Source of the DNA: Calothrix sp. C42_A2020_038
GTDB lineage: Bacteria; Cyanobacteriota; Cyanobacteriia; Cyanobacteriales; Nostocaceae
Length of the DNA: 64,000 bases
NCBI GenBank assembly: GCA_015272395.1
Contig: JACYLQ010000037.1
Span: forward strand, 40,882-104,881
Direction of reading: 5' to 3'
Shown one piece after another: positions 1 to 8,376 of the stretch. Each line of letters opens with the position of its first letter. The stretch's first letter is position 1. Below the pieces are notes generated by a model. The model did no database searches. It saw only the letters and a program-made list of their open reading frames with translations, and was not told the origin of the DNA. The position numbers and the translations under genes were made by a program.

Positions 1-453
1 GAGGTTAGAGACAAAATCGCGAAAAGCTTGCTGTTCGGCTTCATCAGCATCACGGTCTACGGGTATAGATGCATCAGCTATTACCTCCTCCATGACCCAA
101 ATAGGCGCATTTGTACGGAGAGCTACAGCAATTGCATCACTTGGACGGGCATCGATTTCTTTTCGATTTTCGCCTTGTCGCAAGATTAAGGACGCATAAA
201 AAGTGTCTTTTTGCAGTGAGTGGATGATAACCTTTTCTAAGGACATACTCAACGCTTCAAGAATATTGACAATTAAATCGTGGGTTAGGGGTCTTGGAGG
301 TTTTTGGTTTTCCAGTGGTCCCATGATTGCTCGCGCTTGCTCTTGCCCGATGTAAATGGGCAAAGCACGACGATCTGTACTATCCTTGAGAAGTACAATT
401 GGGCTGCGGGTGATGGCATCTAATGCTATACCTGCGACTTTCATTTCAATCAT
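1..453 (-). CDS. Bifunctional nuclease family protein (DUF151/BFN domain), 3' end cut by window
   Basis: Not in the ORF track because the reading frame leaves the window. Reading the minus strand from the ATG at 453 gives an open frame of 151 codons with no stop, beginning MIEMKVAGIALDAITRSPIV and containing LPIYIGQEQARAI and DARPSDAIAVALR. These are hallmark segments of the DUF151 (BFN) family, about 165 residues long, so only a short C-terminal piece is missing. The family is linked to nuclease activity in plants and bacteria; in cyanobacteria its substrate is not established. A downstream in-frame Met (MKVAG) is an alternative start. It is divergent from riboflavin synthase across about 335 bases. 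Confidence 0.9.
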   Translation of the reverse strand, partial: MIEMKVAGIALDAITRSPIVLLKDSTDRRALPIYIGQEQARAIMGPLENQKPPRPLTHDLIVNILEALSMSLEKVIIHSLQKDTFYASLILRQGENRKEIDARPSDAIAVALRTNAPIWVMEEVIADASIPVDRDADEAEQQAFRDFVSNL

Positions 454-789
454 TTGTCAAGCCTCTACAATCCTTTAAGCGCTAGGGAAATCTGTAACAA
501 ATCATACCTAGTTATAGGAATGATTAAGATGGACGTAAACATAAGTCTTTACTCGCTATAATTGCTTCTATTAAACTCCCTATTTAATGTAAACACCAGA
601 GTAAGTCTAGTTAATTTAGTTTGATAATAATCTACTCATCCAAGTATGCCTTGAATTTGCTATTTATGTATTGATAACCTTATACAAAATCGCGTCAGAA
701 ATTATACTTAAATAATTGAGCGCAACGCGATATTTACCAGTTTATAGCAGCCAAAATTTACAGTAAATCAAGCAAGGTTGAAAAAAGTC
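454..789. other. Divergent intergenic region, bfn / riboflavin synthase
   Basis: AT-rich spacer between two divergently oriented genes. It must hold both promoters, but I see no clear -10/-35 pair. I see no recognisable FMN riboswitch ahead of the riboflavin synthase gene and no ORF of interest. Confidence 0.5.
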
Positions 790-1467
790 GTGTTCACAGG
801 ATTAATTCAAGCACTAGGGAAGATTAAGCCTCTAGGGGGAGATTTTTGGGAAATCACATTTATCGGCCATTCGTTAGATGTTATTTTACAAGATTTAGCG
901 TATGGCGATAGTGTAGCAGTAGATGGTGTCTGTTTAACAGTCGAAAAAATCATAAATAATGGATTTGTGGCAACTGCTTCACCAGAGACGTTACGAAAAA
1001 CAACTTTAGGTTATTTAGCTTCCGAACACTATGTTAACCTCGAAGCATCGCTACGGGTTGGCAGTAAAGTTGGCGGTCACTTTGTAATGGGGCATGTTGA
1101 TGGTATAGGTCAATTGTTGGAAATTCGTCAAACTTCGACTTCGTGGGAGATGACTTTTAAGGCGCCAAGTTCAATTGCTAAGTATATAGTTCCCAAAGGA
1201 AGCATCGCGGTAAATGGTATTAGCTTAACTGTGGCAGAGTATGACAGTGAGGCAATGCAGTTTAAAGTAGCGGTTATTCCGTTAACTTACAAAGAAACCA
1301 ATTTAAATCAGTTGGCGCCAGGTAGTTTAGTAAATCTTGAAGGTGATATCCTGGGCAAATATGTTGAAAAATTCTTGATTTTCGGTAGGAACACAGAAAA
1401 TTTAGCTGAAGTGACTGATGATACCAGTATTACGTCAGCGTTTTTAGTAGAACATGGATATTTATAA
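790..1467 (+). CDS. ribE: Riboflavin synthase, alpha subunit
   Basis: Makes riboflavin by dismutation of two 6,7-dimethyl-8-ribityllumazine molecules in the cytoplasm. The protein shows the two tandem lumazine-binding halves of the family: the first begins FTGLIQ and contains DGVCLTV, the second contains VNGISLTVAEY and VNLEGDILGKYVEK. The ORF track starts at a TTG (778), but homologues begin at the residue aligned with the GTG at 790 (MFTGLIQ), giving 225 residues, a normal length. A weak AAGG lies about 13 bases upstream of that GTG. It converges with the M23 peptidase gene; a GTAGAGACGC palindrome between them may act as a shared terminator. Confidence 0.95.
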   Translation: MFTGLIQALGKIKPLGGDFWEITFIGHSLDVILQDLAYGDSVAVDGVCLTVEKIINNGFVATASPETLRKTTLGYLASEHYVNLEASLRVGSKVGGHFVMGHVDGIGQLLEIRQTSTSWEMTFKAPSSIAKYIVPKGSIAVNGISLTVAEYDSEAMQFKVAVIPLTYKETNLNQLAPGSLVNLEGDILGKYVEKFLIFGRNTENLAEVTDDTSITSAFLVEHGYL

Positions 1468-1483
1468 AAGTTGTGAGTTAAGA

Positions 1484-1514
1484 GTAGAGACGCGAGGAAC
1501 CGGAGCGTCTCTAC
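1484..1514. repeat. Palindromic interspersed repeat GTAGAGACGC/GCGTCTCTAC, copy 1
   Basis: Ten-base perfect inverted arms (1484-1493 and 1505-1514) separated by 11 bases, lying between two convergent genes. The same arms recur at 5172 and, degenerate, at 56131. Related palindromes with different cores occur near 40705 and 51342. It could serve as a bidirectional terminator; no strong T tract follows on the minus side. Confidence 0.8.
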
Positions 1515-1520
1515 TTTTAA

Positions 1521-3293
1521 CTAATTTGGTTGTTCGGGCACTTGTGCAGTTTGTATAGACTGCCTTAGCTGTGAAAGAGCGTATTGTAAATATACACCTG
1601 GGTCTGTTGCCACCCAACCTTCGGGTGTAAGTCGGCGTACTTCAAAATGAAGGTGGGGACCTGTGGAATTACCTGTACTGCCAACTAAACCAATAACTGT
1701 ACCTTGCTGTACCCATTGACCTGGTTGGACAAATAGTTGTGACATGTGACCGTAAAGAGTCTGCACGGCGCCGTTGTGGTTGAGAACAGCAGTTAAACCA
1801 TAACCACCAATAAAGTCAGCAACTTCGACCTGACCCGTAAATGCAGCAACAACTGGTGTACCCATTGCAGCACCTAAGTCGGTACCAGAGTGGAATCTAA
1901 CATCACCTGTAATTGGGTGTCTCCGCCAACCAAATATTGAAGTAATGGATGCGGGTACTGATAAAGGGAATATTAACCCGTTCGGGTTGTAGGCAATTGT
2001 GGAACCCGAATAAGCTACACGGGGCAAAGTAGACTCTAGCGGGATGTTGTAAGCAACTTTACTATCGCGTGGCACCACATTGACTGCGTTTACGGGTGGT
2101 GGTAAGGCGCCTCCATCAGGTTTAGCAGCTAATGGTAGTCCGGCAGCAAAATTACTTGGTGAAGGGATAAAGCGATTTGGGTGATATGTATTTTTGCTAG
2201 ATGAAATTGCAACAGTTGGGGCAGTTAGTGCTACTTTTCGTTCAGCTAAATTGGCGACCTTCGAGTGGGCGGCTAATAGTGTGCGAGGGATGTTGCGAGT
2301 TACATCAACGACATTTCCATTTAGATTATCTACTACACTACGTTTGGCAGCAATTCGGCGCCAACTTGCTTGGTTTTCTGTTGTAGCAGTACGCTTTGTG
2401 GTGTTACTAGTTGTGGCAACGTTGATATTTTGGCTCTTTCTAATCCAATTAGGTTTAACTGCACGTTCACTATCATTATCCCTATTAGCAGTAGTGCGTT
2501 CTCTCAAAGAAGCAGTTACAGGTGCCTTAACACAACTGTCATTTACAGCACCACGAACTAAAACCGAACGACAACCACTAGAACGCTCAGTTAAAATTAC
2601 TGTGTCAGGAGATTGATATTTACCAGTGTTTCCTGCACTGTAATCAGTCGGGTCTATATAAGCATTGTTGTAATCTTTCAGCTGTTCAGCGGTGTTGACA
2701 GGTTTACTATTCCGTAATACCTCCGGTAGCCGACTTGGTATCTGAGCAGTATTTTCACGGTTCGGTTCTTTTAGCTGTGTTGCTTCAACTGGGTTTTTAC
2801 GAACGCGCGCTTCTGGAACAGCTTCGTTGCGTGGCGAATCAGCAACTTTAGGTCTTAAATTTCTAATAGGTGGAATTTCCGTTGTTGGCTCGTTTTGGTT
2901 TGTTTTCCGAGCTTGGCGCAAACGCTGTATAGCTTCAGATGTTTGACTTGAGCGACGTATTTTTGGTGCCGACTCCGAAGCTTGCTGTGCATCATTTTTT
3001 TTCAGGCGTTCGCGCAGTCGAGAATGACGCGACGAAAATTCATTTGCTGCCGACGATTCTTTAGATGGACTGGGATTACGCTCTATTGTAACTTTTGGAG
3101 CCGATTCTTTTGGTTTTTGCGTGTTTTCCGTAGTCGGCACAATGTTATCAATTGCCGATTCGGTCTGAGCAAGCACCAAACCGCTGCTCATGAAACTAAT
3201 GCTACTTAGCCAACAGAGACTTTGGGCACCCAAAGAGCGATGCCATGAACTTCTTAGGTTACGGGCGTTTTTGCGCTGCGTCATGTGTTCCAC
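1521..3293 (-). CDS. M23-family peptidoglycan endopeptidase (LytM-type), secreted
   Basis: Predicted zinc endopeptidase acting on peptide cross-links of peptidoglycan in the periplasm. Residues about 15-45 form a basic start followed by a hydrophobic stretch ending in LVLAQ, consistent with a signal peptide. Residues about 45-430 are low-complexity, rich in Arg, Asn, Ser and Pro, and probably disordered. The C-terminal 150 residues hold the M23 fold with zinc-ligand motifs HSGTDLG and HLHFEVR. The long linker could span the envelope or bind wall polymers. Start MEHMTQ may in fact be MTQRKN three codons later. Monocistronic; converges with ribE. Confidence 0.92.
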   Translation of the reverse strand: MEHMTQRKNARNLRSSWHRSLGAQSLCWLSSISFMSSGLVLAQTESAIDNIVPTTENTQKPKESAPKVTIERNPSPSKESSAANEFSSRHSRLRERLKKNDAQQASESAPKIRRSSQTSEAIQRLRQARKTNQNEPTTEIPPIRNLRPKVADSPRNEAVPEARVRKNPVEATQLKEPNRENTAQIPSRLPEVLRNSKPVNTAEQLKDYNNAYIDPTDYSAGNTGKYQSPDTVILTERSSGCRSVLVRGAVNDSCVKAPVTASLRERTTANRDNDSERAVKPNWIRKSQNINVATTSNTTKRTATTENQASWRRIAAKRSVVDNLNGNVVDVTRNIPRTLLAAHSKVANLAERKVALTAPTVAISSSKNTYHPNRFIPSPSNFAAGLPLAAKPDGGALPPPVNAVNVVPRDSKVAYNIPLESTLPRVAYSGSTIAYNPNGLIFPLSVPASITSIFGWRRHPITGDVRFHSGTDLGAAMGTPVVAAFTGQVEVADFIGGYGLTAVLNHNGAVQTLYGHMSQLFVQPGQWVQQGTVIGLVGSTGNSTGPHLHFEVRRLTPEGWVATDPGVYLQYALSQLRQSIQTAQVPEQPN

Positions 3294-3379
3294 TAGTATA
3301 CTTTGGGTAATTAGTTAGTACAGAGATAGATTTTGAGATGTAGTTGATTTTGAATCAGTGATTCAGAAAAATTTTAAAT

Positions 3380-4210
3380 TTATTCAGAGGATTTACTATA
3401 GCCCAAACTGATTGTACCCGGAGACAAGAAAAAATCTGGTGTATCTACTGATTTTGAATCCAAAGTTTCCATGCGAACATGGAGACACCCTGTAGATGTT
3501 ACCCCAACTACGGTACCCAAAACATCATCTAAGTAAACTCCTTCTCCAATATTTGTCAATAAACTGGTGTAGTTAGGCAAGAGTACATCTACTCCTTTTT
3601 GAGTCATACATTCAATACCGGATTCTATACCAAGCAGTACCTGAGTAGCGAGCATTTCAATATTAGATATCGTAGGTATTGCTGTAATATCTTGCTGTAG
3701 CCATGATTCCAAATTAATACCTGTCGTGGGGACTGAGTTTGACCAGTTAATACCAACACCAATCACGGCTTGGCTAATTTTGCCATAGCTGATTTTGGTT
3801 TCTGTTAAAATACCCCCCAACTTGAATTTATTCAAAACTAAATCGTTAGGCCATTTAATCGCAACAGGGATGTTGCAGTTTCGCAATTGTTTAGCAATTC
3901 CCCAAGCAGTAGCAAAGGTTAACTGGTAACTATTCTGCACTTCTATATTTGGTGTGATAGCGACCGAGAGGTATAACCCACCTCTTGATGACAACCACTG
4001 GCGCCCCCATTGTCCACGTCCTGCTGTTTGCTGCTCCGCAATGACTACAGTCCCTGAAGGGGCACCTTCTTGTACTAATTTCCACAATACTTGATTTGTT
4101 GAAGTGACGTTATCGTACAAATGTAGCGAAAAAGGTAGATAACGACTTTGACGCGCGCTGTTGTTGGCTGCTTCTAAAGCTGCTTCGATTTTTTGTTTGT
4201 CGAGTTCCAC
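3380..4210 (-). CDS. birA: Biotin--[acetyl-CoA-carboxylase] ligase
   Basis: Attaches biotin to the biotin carboxyl carrier protein of acetyl-CoA carboxylase through biotinyl-AMP. The catalytic domain shows GRGQWGR (residues 64-70, adenylate-binding loop), KWPNDL (119-124) and LGGIL (131-135), followed by a small C-terminal SH3-like domain. At 276 residues it lacks the N-terminal winged helix of E. coli BirA, so it should be a pure ligase and not the repressor. Divergent from the YfiH-type gene. Confidence 0.94.
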   Translation of the reverse strand: MELDKQKIEAALEAANNSARQSRYLPFSLHLYDNVTSTNQVLWKLVQEGAPSGTVVIAEQQTAGRGQWGRQWLSSRGGLYLSVAITPNIEVQNSYQLTFATAWGIAKQLRNCNIPVAIKWPNDLVLNKFKLGGILTETKISYGKISQAVIGVGINWSNSVPTTGINLESWLQQDITAIPTISNIEMLATQVLLGIESGIECMTQKGVDVLLPNYTSLLTNIGEGVYLDDVLGTVVGVTSTGCLHVRMETLDSKSVDTPDFFLSPGTISLGYSKSSE

Positions 4211-4367
4211 AGCAGTTAATACAATTAGGACGCTTGTTAAACTAGCATAAAAAATTATTGGTTAAACTATTATCTAAGAGCTTACCGATTAAGGGGATGT
4301 AAAATTTCCAACTATCAAGATCAACGTGGTTGACAAAATTTAATTTTATTTCTGGGGTTAGTTGACA

Positions 4368-5165
4368 ATGCATAAGTGGCACTGGCGTACTTGGGAAGAA
4401 TTACCGTACTTAACTTGTAGTTTATTAGAAGCGTTTCCACATGGTTTTTTTACCCAACAATTTGTGGGAAAACCGCCATTAGAATTGACAAATGTACTAC
4501 ATAGTGAGGCTTCAGGATATCGTCTTAAGCAAGTACATGGTAATGTTGTTTTAACTCCACAGGAGATAAATAACAAGCTTGTAAAAGGTGGTGATGATGT
4601 CGAGGAGGTTGGAGATACGACGCTTGTACACGGTGATGGTATAGCTAGTGATCAGCCTCAGCAAGCTGTATGGGTTGCTAGTGCAGATTGTACACCAGCA
4701 CTAATTGCTGATACTAAAACAGGTGCTGTGGCAGCAGTACACGCAGGATGGCGTGGTACAGCCAAAAAAATTATACCAGTAGCAATTGGGCGCCTAGTGT
4801 CCCAAGGTAGTAAGTTAGAAGACTTACGTATCGCGCTCGGTCCGGCAATTGCAGGTGAAGTGTATCAAGTCTCAATCCAAACTGCTGCCGAAGTCGGCGC
4901 CACAATTTCATCACAAGACTCAGAAGAGAAAATAATAGAAACCCTGTTAGAACAGCCAAACTCACCGATATTAGATGACCCAGAACCAGGTAAAGTCCGC
5001 TTAGATGTGCGACGGGTAAACGTAATGCAAATGGAAAGTATGGGAATAAGTGGCGAACAAATAGCTGTTTCTCCTTACTGCACTTTTCAAACTCCCCAAC
5101 ACTTCTTCTCTTACCGACGCGACAAAATGAAAAAAATACAATGGTCAGGAATTGTTAGTAGATAG
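4368..5165 (+). CDS. pgeF: YfiH/LACC1-type multicopper-fold protein (polyphenol oxidase family; purine nucleoside phosphorylase-like)
   Basis: Family members were first called laccases, and later shown to act on purine nucleosides (phosphorylase/deaminase) and on peptidoglycan precursor editing. The diagnostic segments are RLKQVHGN, SADCTPALIAD and AAVHAGWRGT, which carry the Cys and His zinc ligands; the C-terminal SPYCTF segment is also typical. The track starts at TTG 4362, but the ATG at 4368 (MHKWHW) is better placed after the GGGG at 4354. Length of about 265 residues is normal. Divergent from birA; followed by a palindromic repeat and transposase debris. Confidence 0.9.
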   Translation: MHKWHWRTWEELPYLTCSLLEAFPHGFFTQQFVGKPPLELTNVLHSEASGYRLKQVHGNVVLTPQEINNKLVKGGDDVEEVGDTTLVHGDGIASDQPQQAVWVASADCTPALIADTKTGAVAAVHAGWRGTAKKIIPVAIGRLVSQGSKLEDLRIALGPAIAGEVYQVSIQTAAEVGATISSQDSEEKIIETLLEQPNSPILDDPEPGKVRLDVRRVNVMQMESMGISGEQIAVSPYCTFQTPQHFFSYRRDKMKKIQWSGIVSR

Positions 5166-5171
5166 TTAGGA

Positions 5172-5202
5172 GTAGAGACGCGAGCAACCGGAGCGTCTCT
5201 AC
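5172..5202. repeat. Palindromic interspersed repeat GTAGAGACGC/GCGTCTCTAC, copy 2
   Basis: Perfect 10-base arms at 5172-5181 and 5193-5202, differing from copy 1 by one base in the spacer (GAGCAACCGGA versus GAGGAACCGGA). It begins seven bases after the upstream stop codon and abuts the first recognisable codon of the transposase relic. Confidence 0.8.
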
Positions 5203-5426
5203 GGAGTTGGAAATTGTCAGACTGGAAAAGTTTCACACAAGGCTTGAAGAACGGCAAGCAATACAATGCTGATCTCTCAGCTTCGTATAATATTGGTGCT
5301 AGATATTGGTACTCATTAATTGTGGGAGATAAGTATTTTTCTAGAGTGTTCGTAGGCAAAAGTTCCAACGACACACTGAGGACGCCAGTAACTCTGGATA
5401 CGTTGAGAAGTCTTAAGGTTTCTTAG
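5203..5426 (+). pseudogene. TnpB-type (IS200/IS605 superfamily) transposase, C-terminal relic
   Basis: The 70-residue ORF carries the segment GLKNGKQYNADLSASYNIGA, which matches the last RuvC-like motif region (ADL.AS.NI.AR) at the C-terminus of cyanobacterial TnpB proteins. The rest of the roughly 400-residue protein, including the earlier RuvC motifs and zinc finger, is absent, so it cannot be an active nuclease. The frame stays open through about 74 codons from the edge of the upstream palindrome. It is followed 10 bases later by a hairpin resembling the element right end. The assignment rests on motif resemblance only. Confidence 0.72.
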
Positions 5427-5435
5427 CGAAAGAAT

Positions 5436-5466
5436 CCCCAACTATATTGCTTGCAATTAGTTGGGG
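5436..5466. mobile_element. Hairpin resembling IS200/IS605 right end
   Basis: Nine-base arms CCCCAACTA (5436-5444) and TAGTTGGGG (5458-5466) with a 13-base loop sit just after the tnpB relic stop. IS200/IS605 elements end in such subterminal hairpins, and the TnpB guide RNA is made from this end of the element. It could also act as a terminator. It lies 45 bases before the next gene. Confidence 0.6.
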
Positions 5467-5510
5467 TGCGTTCAAATATACAATATCCCTTTTTGCTTTT
5501 TGGAGCCTGA

Positions 5511-6356
5511 ATGTCGGAACAGCAACAAAATACTCAACCTAGGTTGGGATGGTCATTACAAGAAAGAGATACCAGGTATATTAAATCATTGATGCCAATT
5601 TGGGAGTTGCTGTACCGCTATTACTTTCGTGTACAAACGAGTGGTTGGGAAAACATACCCAATGATGCTCCAGTTTTACTTGTAGGTTCGCATAATGGTG
5701 GTATTGCGGCGCCTGATATGCATATGATGATGTATGACTGGTTTGTTCGATTTGGTGTCGAACGTCGAGTATACGGGTTAATGCATCCTAAAGCTTGGCA
5801 AGTTAGTCCAGAAATCGGTCAACTAGCAGCGAAATTAGGAGCAATTATCGCACGTCCACGGATAGCAACAGCAGCACTCCGTACTGGTGCCAGTTTATTA
5901 GTATACCCTGGTGGTCCCCAAGATTTATTTCGACTGCATTCAATGCGTCATCAAATATACTTTCACAAACGACAAGGTTTTATCAAACTAGCACTGCGTG
6001 AAAATGTACCTATTGTTCCGGTAATATCAACTGGCGCCCACGATACATTAATTATCCTAAAAGATATATACCCAATCGTACAGAAAATACACGAAATGGG
6101 AATTCCCTGGCTGATGAATGTAGACCCCGAAGTATTTCCAATATATTTAGGTTTACCGTGGGGATTAGGGATTGGTCCTTTACCAAATATTCCATTTCCT
6201 GTACAAATTCATACTAGAGTATGCCCACCAATTGTATTTGAAAGGTATGGTAAAGAAGCGGCATTAGATAAAGTTTATGTTAATGATTGTTATGAAATGG
6301 TTGTTAGTAAAATGCAGTATGAATTGGATATATTGGTAAAAAATAGTCACGTTTAG
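5511..6356 (+). CDS. Lysophospholipid acyltransferase family protein (PlsC/DGAT2-like)
   Basis: Predicted membrane-associated glycerolipid acyltransferase. The segment VGSHNGGIAAPD corresponds to the family's His/Asp catalytic block, although the spacing differs from the strict HX4D motif. Later blocks include LMHPKAW, YPGGPQDLFR (phosphate-binding region) and NVPIVPVISTGAHD. Length (281) fits cyanobacterial homologues. The exact acyl acceptor, and hence whether it makes phosphatidic acid, wax ester or triacylglycerol, cannot be read from the sequence. A GC-rich imperfect hairpin follows at about 6362-6400. Confidence 0.85.
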   Translation: MSEQQQNTQPRLGWSLQERDTRYIKSLMPIWELLYRYYFRVQTSGWENIPNDAPVLLVGSHNGGIAAPDMHMMMYDWFVRFGVERRVYGLMHPKAWQVSPEIGQLAAKLGAIIARPRIATAALRTGASLLVYPGGPQDLFRLHSMRHQIYFHKRQGFIKLALRENVPIVPVISTGAHDTLIILKDIYPIVQKIHEMGIPWLMNVDPEVFPIYLGLPWGLGIGPLPNIPFPVQIHTRVCPPIVFERYGKEAALDKVYVNDCYEMVVSKMQYELDILVKNSHV

Positions 6357-6541
6357 AACCTCCACTACCCCAACAAATTCAGGGGGTTAGGGGAATCAAA
6401 TTATGATTTTAAAAGATAATGTTACCTACTCTCTAAAAATTCATCAACCGTAATGAGTGCGAAAGGAAATACGCAGCATATAAAACAGGCGCCTCAACCA
6501 AAAATGAAAGTGTTGGCGCCAATATTTGAATTAACTACAAT

Positions 6542-7285
6542 TTATTCAACACCAAATTCAACCGATACAACAGCGGTAATATCCTTATCTATGGATGAGG
6601 TATCGTAAATACCAGAATCACTAACAGCAGTTGAGTTACGTGATGTGATTTGGAACACACCAGTTTTTGCACTACGTACTGCTCCGATTCTATTTCCTGT
6701 GCTGCGAGCAATTGCTTCTGCTCTGGCTTTAGCGTCCTTAGTAGCCTCGCCAACCATCTCGACTCGTAATTTGCTAAGTTGTGTATATAAATATTCAGGT
6801 GGTTCAGAAACAATAGGAATGCCTTCATTTATTAGTTCGGTCGCTTGCTGCGATAGTTGACTTATCCGTTCAACATCAGACGAGCGAATTTCATAGCGTT
6901 GGTTGAGACGGTAAGCTAATATATTCCCAGTTTCACGTCCATTTATGACTTCGGGAACTGTAGATGTATCGATAGAACTTGGTGTTATTTCGTTATCGGG
7001 CACTTGTCTCTGTTTAAGATAACCTTGCAATCGTTCGCTACGACTTTTAAGTTCTTGATACGCAGCCTGGGCTGTTGGTTGCTGACTAGAAACCGATACT
7101 CTCCAAATAATATAGTCTGAACGAATAGGGCGCTTTGCCGAACCTGTCACTGTCACTACATCAGTTTGTCTTAGATTACGAATTGCACTGGCGCCGATAA
7201 ACGAACCAGCTACCAACGCGAGGGATAAAGCAAATAACCCACTAAACAGCTGAGGAAAACGTTCGCGAAAAGATGTATTTTGCAT
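6542..7285 (-). CDS. SIMPL domain protein (DUF541), membrane-anchored or secreted
   Basis: The N-terminus has a charged start and a hydrophobic segment at about residues 13-34 (GLFALSLALVAGSFIGASAI), a signal peptide or anchor. The rest matches the SIMPL/DUF541 pattern: VTGSAKRPIRSDYI, then a helical region, then AKARAEAIARSTGNRIG and a C-terminal VSVEFGVE strand. Bacterial members (for example the E. coli oxidative-stress protein YggE) are periplasmic with no firm biochemical role. It stands alone on the minus strand. The track ORF at 6589-6828 is an out-of-frame shadow. Confidence 0.88.
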   Translation of the reverse strand: MQNTSFRERFPQLFSGLFALSLALVAGSFIGASAIRNLRQTDVVTVTGSAKRPIRSDYIIWRVSVSSQQPTAQAAYQELKSRSERLQGYLKQRQVPDNEITPSSIDTSTVPEVINGRETGNILAYRLNQRYEIRSSDVERISQLSQQATELINEGIPIVSEPPEYLYTQLSKLRVEMVGEATKDAKARAEAIARSTGNRIGAVRSAKTGVFQITSRNSTAVSDSGIYDTSSIDKDITAVVSVEFGVE

Positions 7286-8150
7286 ATAATTTTGTTAAGA
7301 AATAAAGTTATCCACCGCTAATTCGTCATGAGCCAATATTCCATGCACCACAAGCTCTGCCATGACATAAAATTAGCTAGGATATTAACTACTTGGTCTG
7401 CATTTATAGTTCCTGAACCATTATCTAAACTTTATACTTATAATGTTAGTTCAAACGCCCTGGCGAAAGCCAAGGACGCAGTACCCTTGGGGTTTTAACC
7501 CACATTCCGCACCCCAGGCGCCACATGCAATAAATCAGTACTGGAAAACTATAAAGTACATTTGATAATTATGAATTTAATGAGAATTTATATTATTAAT
7601 ACTGGTTTTGATGTATTAATCAATTTTTACATGGTAAAATTTCAACACAATATTATGAAGGAAAAAATTACTTTAAGTTATGTGTTGCACTAACTATAAA
7701 CTAGGTAAACACTTATTTTATCTTCCATAAATATTACACCAATCAGCAAACTAAAATTAAGTGTAATTTAAACAAATTTAACAAGAGTATAGTAGTTTCA
7801 CTTAAACAGATAATGATTGGATGGCGCCTTTGCATCATTGATAGTTGTTTGCAGCTTGGGGCGCAAAATGTTAGTTCAAGCGTCGAAGCAACGATATTTA
7901 ATTAACAATAATGTTTTTAATGTTTTTTAGAATGCGCTACACTTATGCTCGTTCCTATTAAGTAGTATTATTAATATTAATATTTTTTTACTATCCACGT
8001 AAGTGCCAGAACATTAAAAATTACACAATCCAATATTCTAATCAAGCGGAGGCACGGTATCTAAAACTGCACCGACGCAAGGTAAACGGCGCCTCAAAGA
8101 CACCTAAAAATGTGAAAATATAAATAAATACTTTACTAAATACCTACTGT
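7286..8150. other. Gene-free, AT-rich stretch with a direct repeat
   Basis: About 865 bases with no convincing ORF on either strand. The 16-mer AATGTTAGTTCAARCG occurs twice in direct orientation (7442-7457 and 7867-7882). A GC-richer patch at 7450-7530 contains complementary CCTTGGGG/CCCCAGG pieces. With the transposase relic at 8151 this looks like decayed mobile DNA, but I cannot define element ends. Confidence 0.45.
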
Positions 8151-8348
8151 ATGTCTAATTTTAAAGATATTGAAGTTCAAAATCTTGACCATTTAGGTAT
8201 AGTTGCAGGAATAATTGATTCAATTGGATTAGTAGAAATAATTAATAATTTATTAGGATTCGGAAAACGCAACTATGCTTGGCTTACTGATGTACAACAG
8301 GAAGTGTTACACACGCTTGAAAAACCATACGGTTTGATTGAAACTTGA
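8151..8348 (+). pseudogene. Transposase N-terminal relic (IS1634-like, DUF4277)
   Basis: The first 40 residues (VQNLDHLGIVAGIIDSIGLV and EIINNLLG) match the DUF4277 N-terminus seen in cyanobacterial IS1634-type transposases, which run to more than 500 residues. After about residue 42 the sequence (GKRNYAWLTDVQQEVL) no longer fits the expected continuation, and the frame stops at 65 residues. This is a 5' fragment joined to other sequence. It lies immediately downstream of the three-gene module and marks the region as a site of past transposition. Confidence 0.65.
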
Positions 8349-8376
8349 CAGAAGCAAAAAATTTAAATTTTAGCGT

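Noticed and set aside
2194-2616. 140-residue plus-strand ORF inside the M23 peptidase gene
   Set aside because: Antisense shadow of a low-complexity coding region; no start context or family features.
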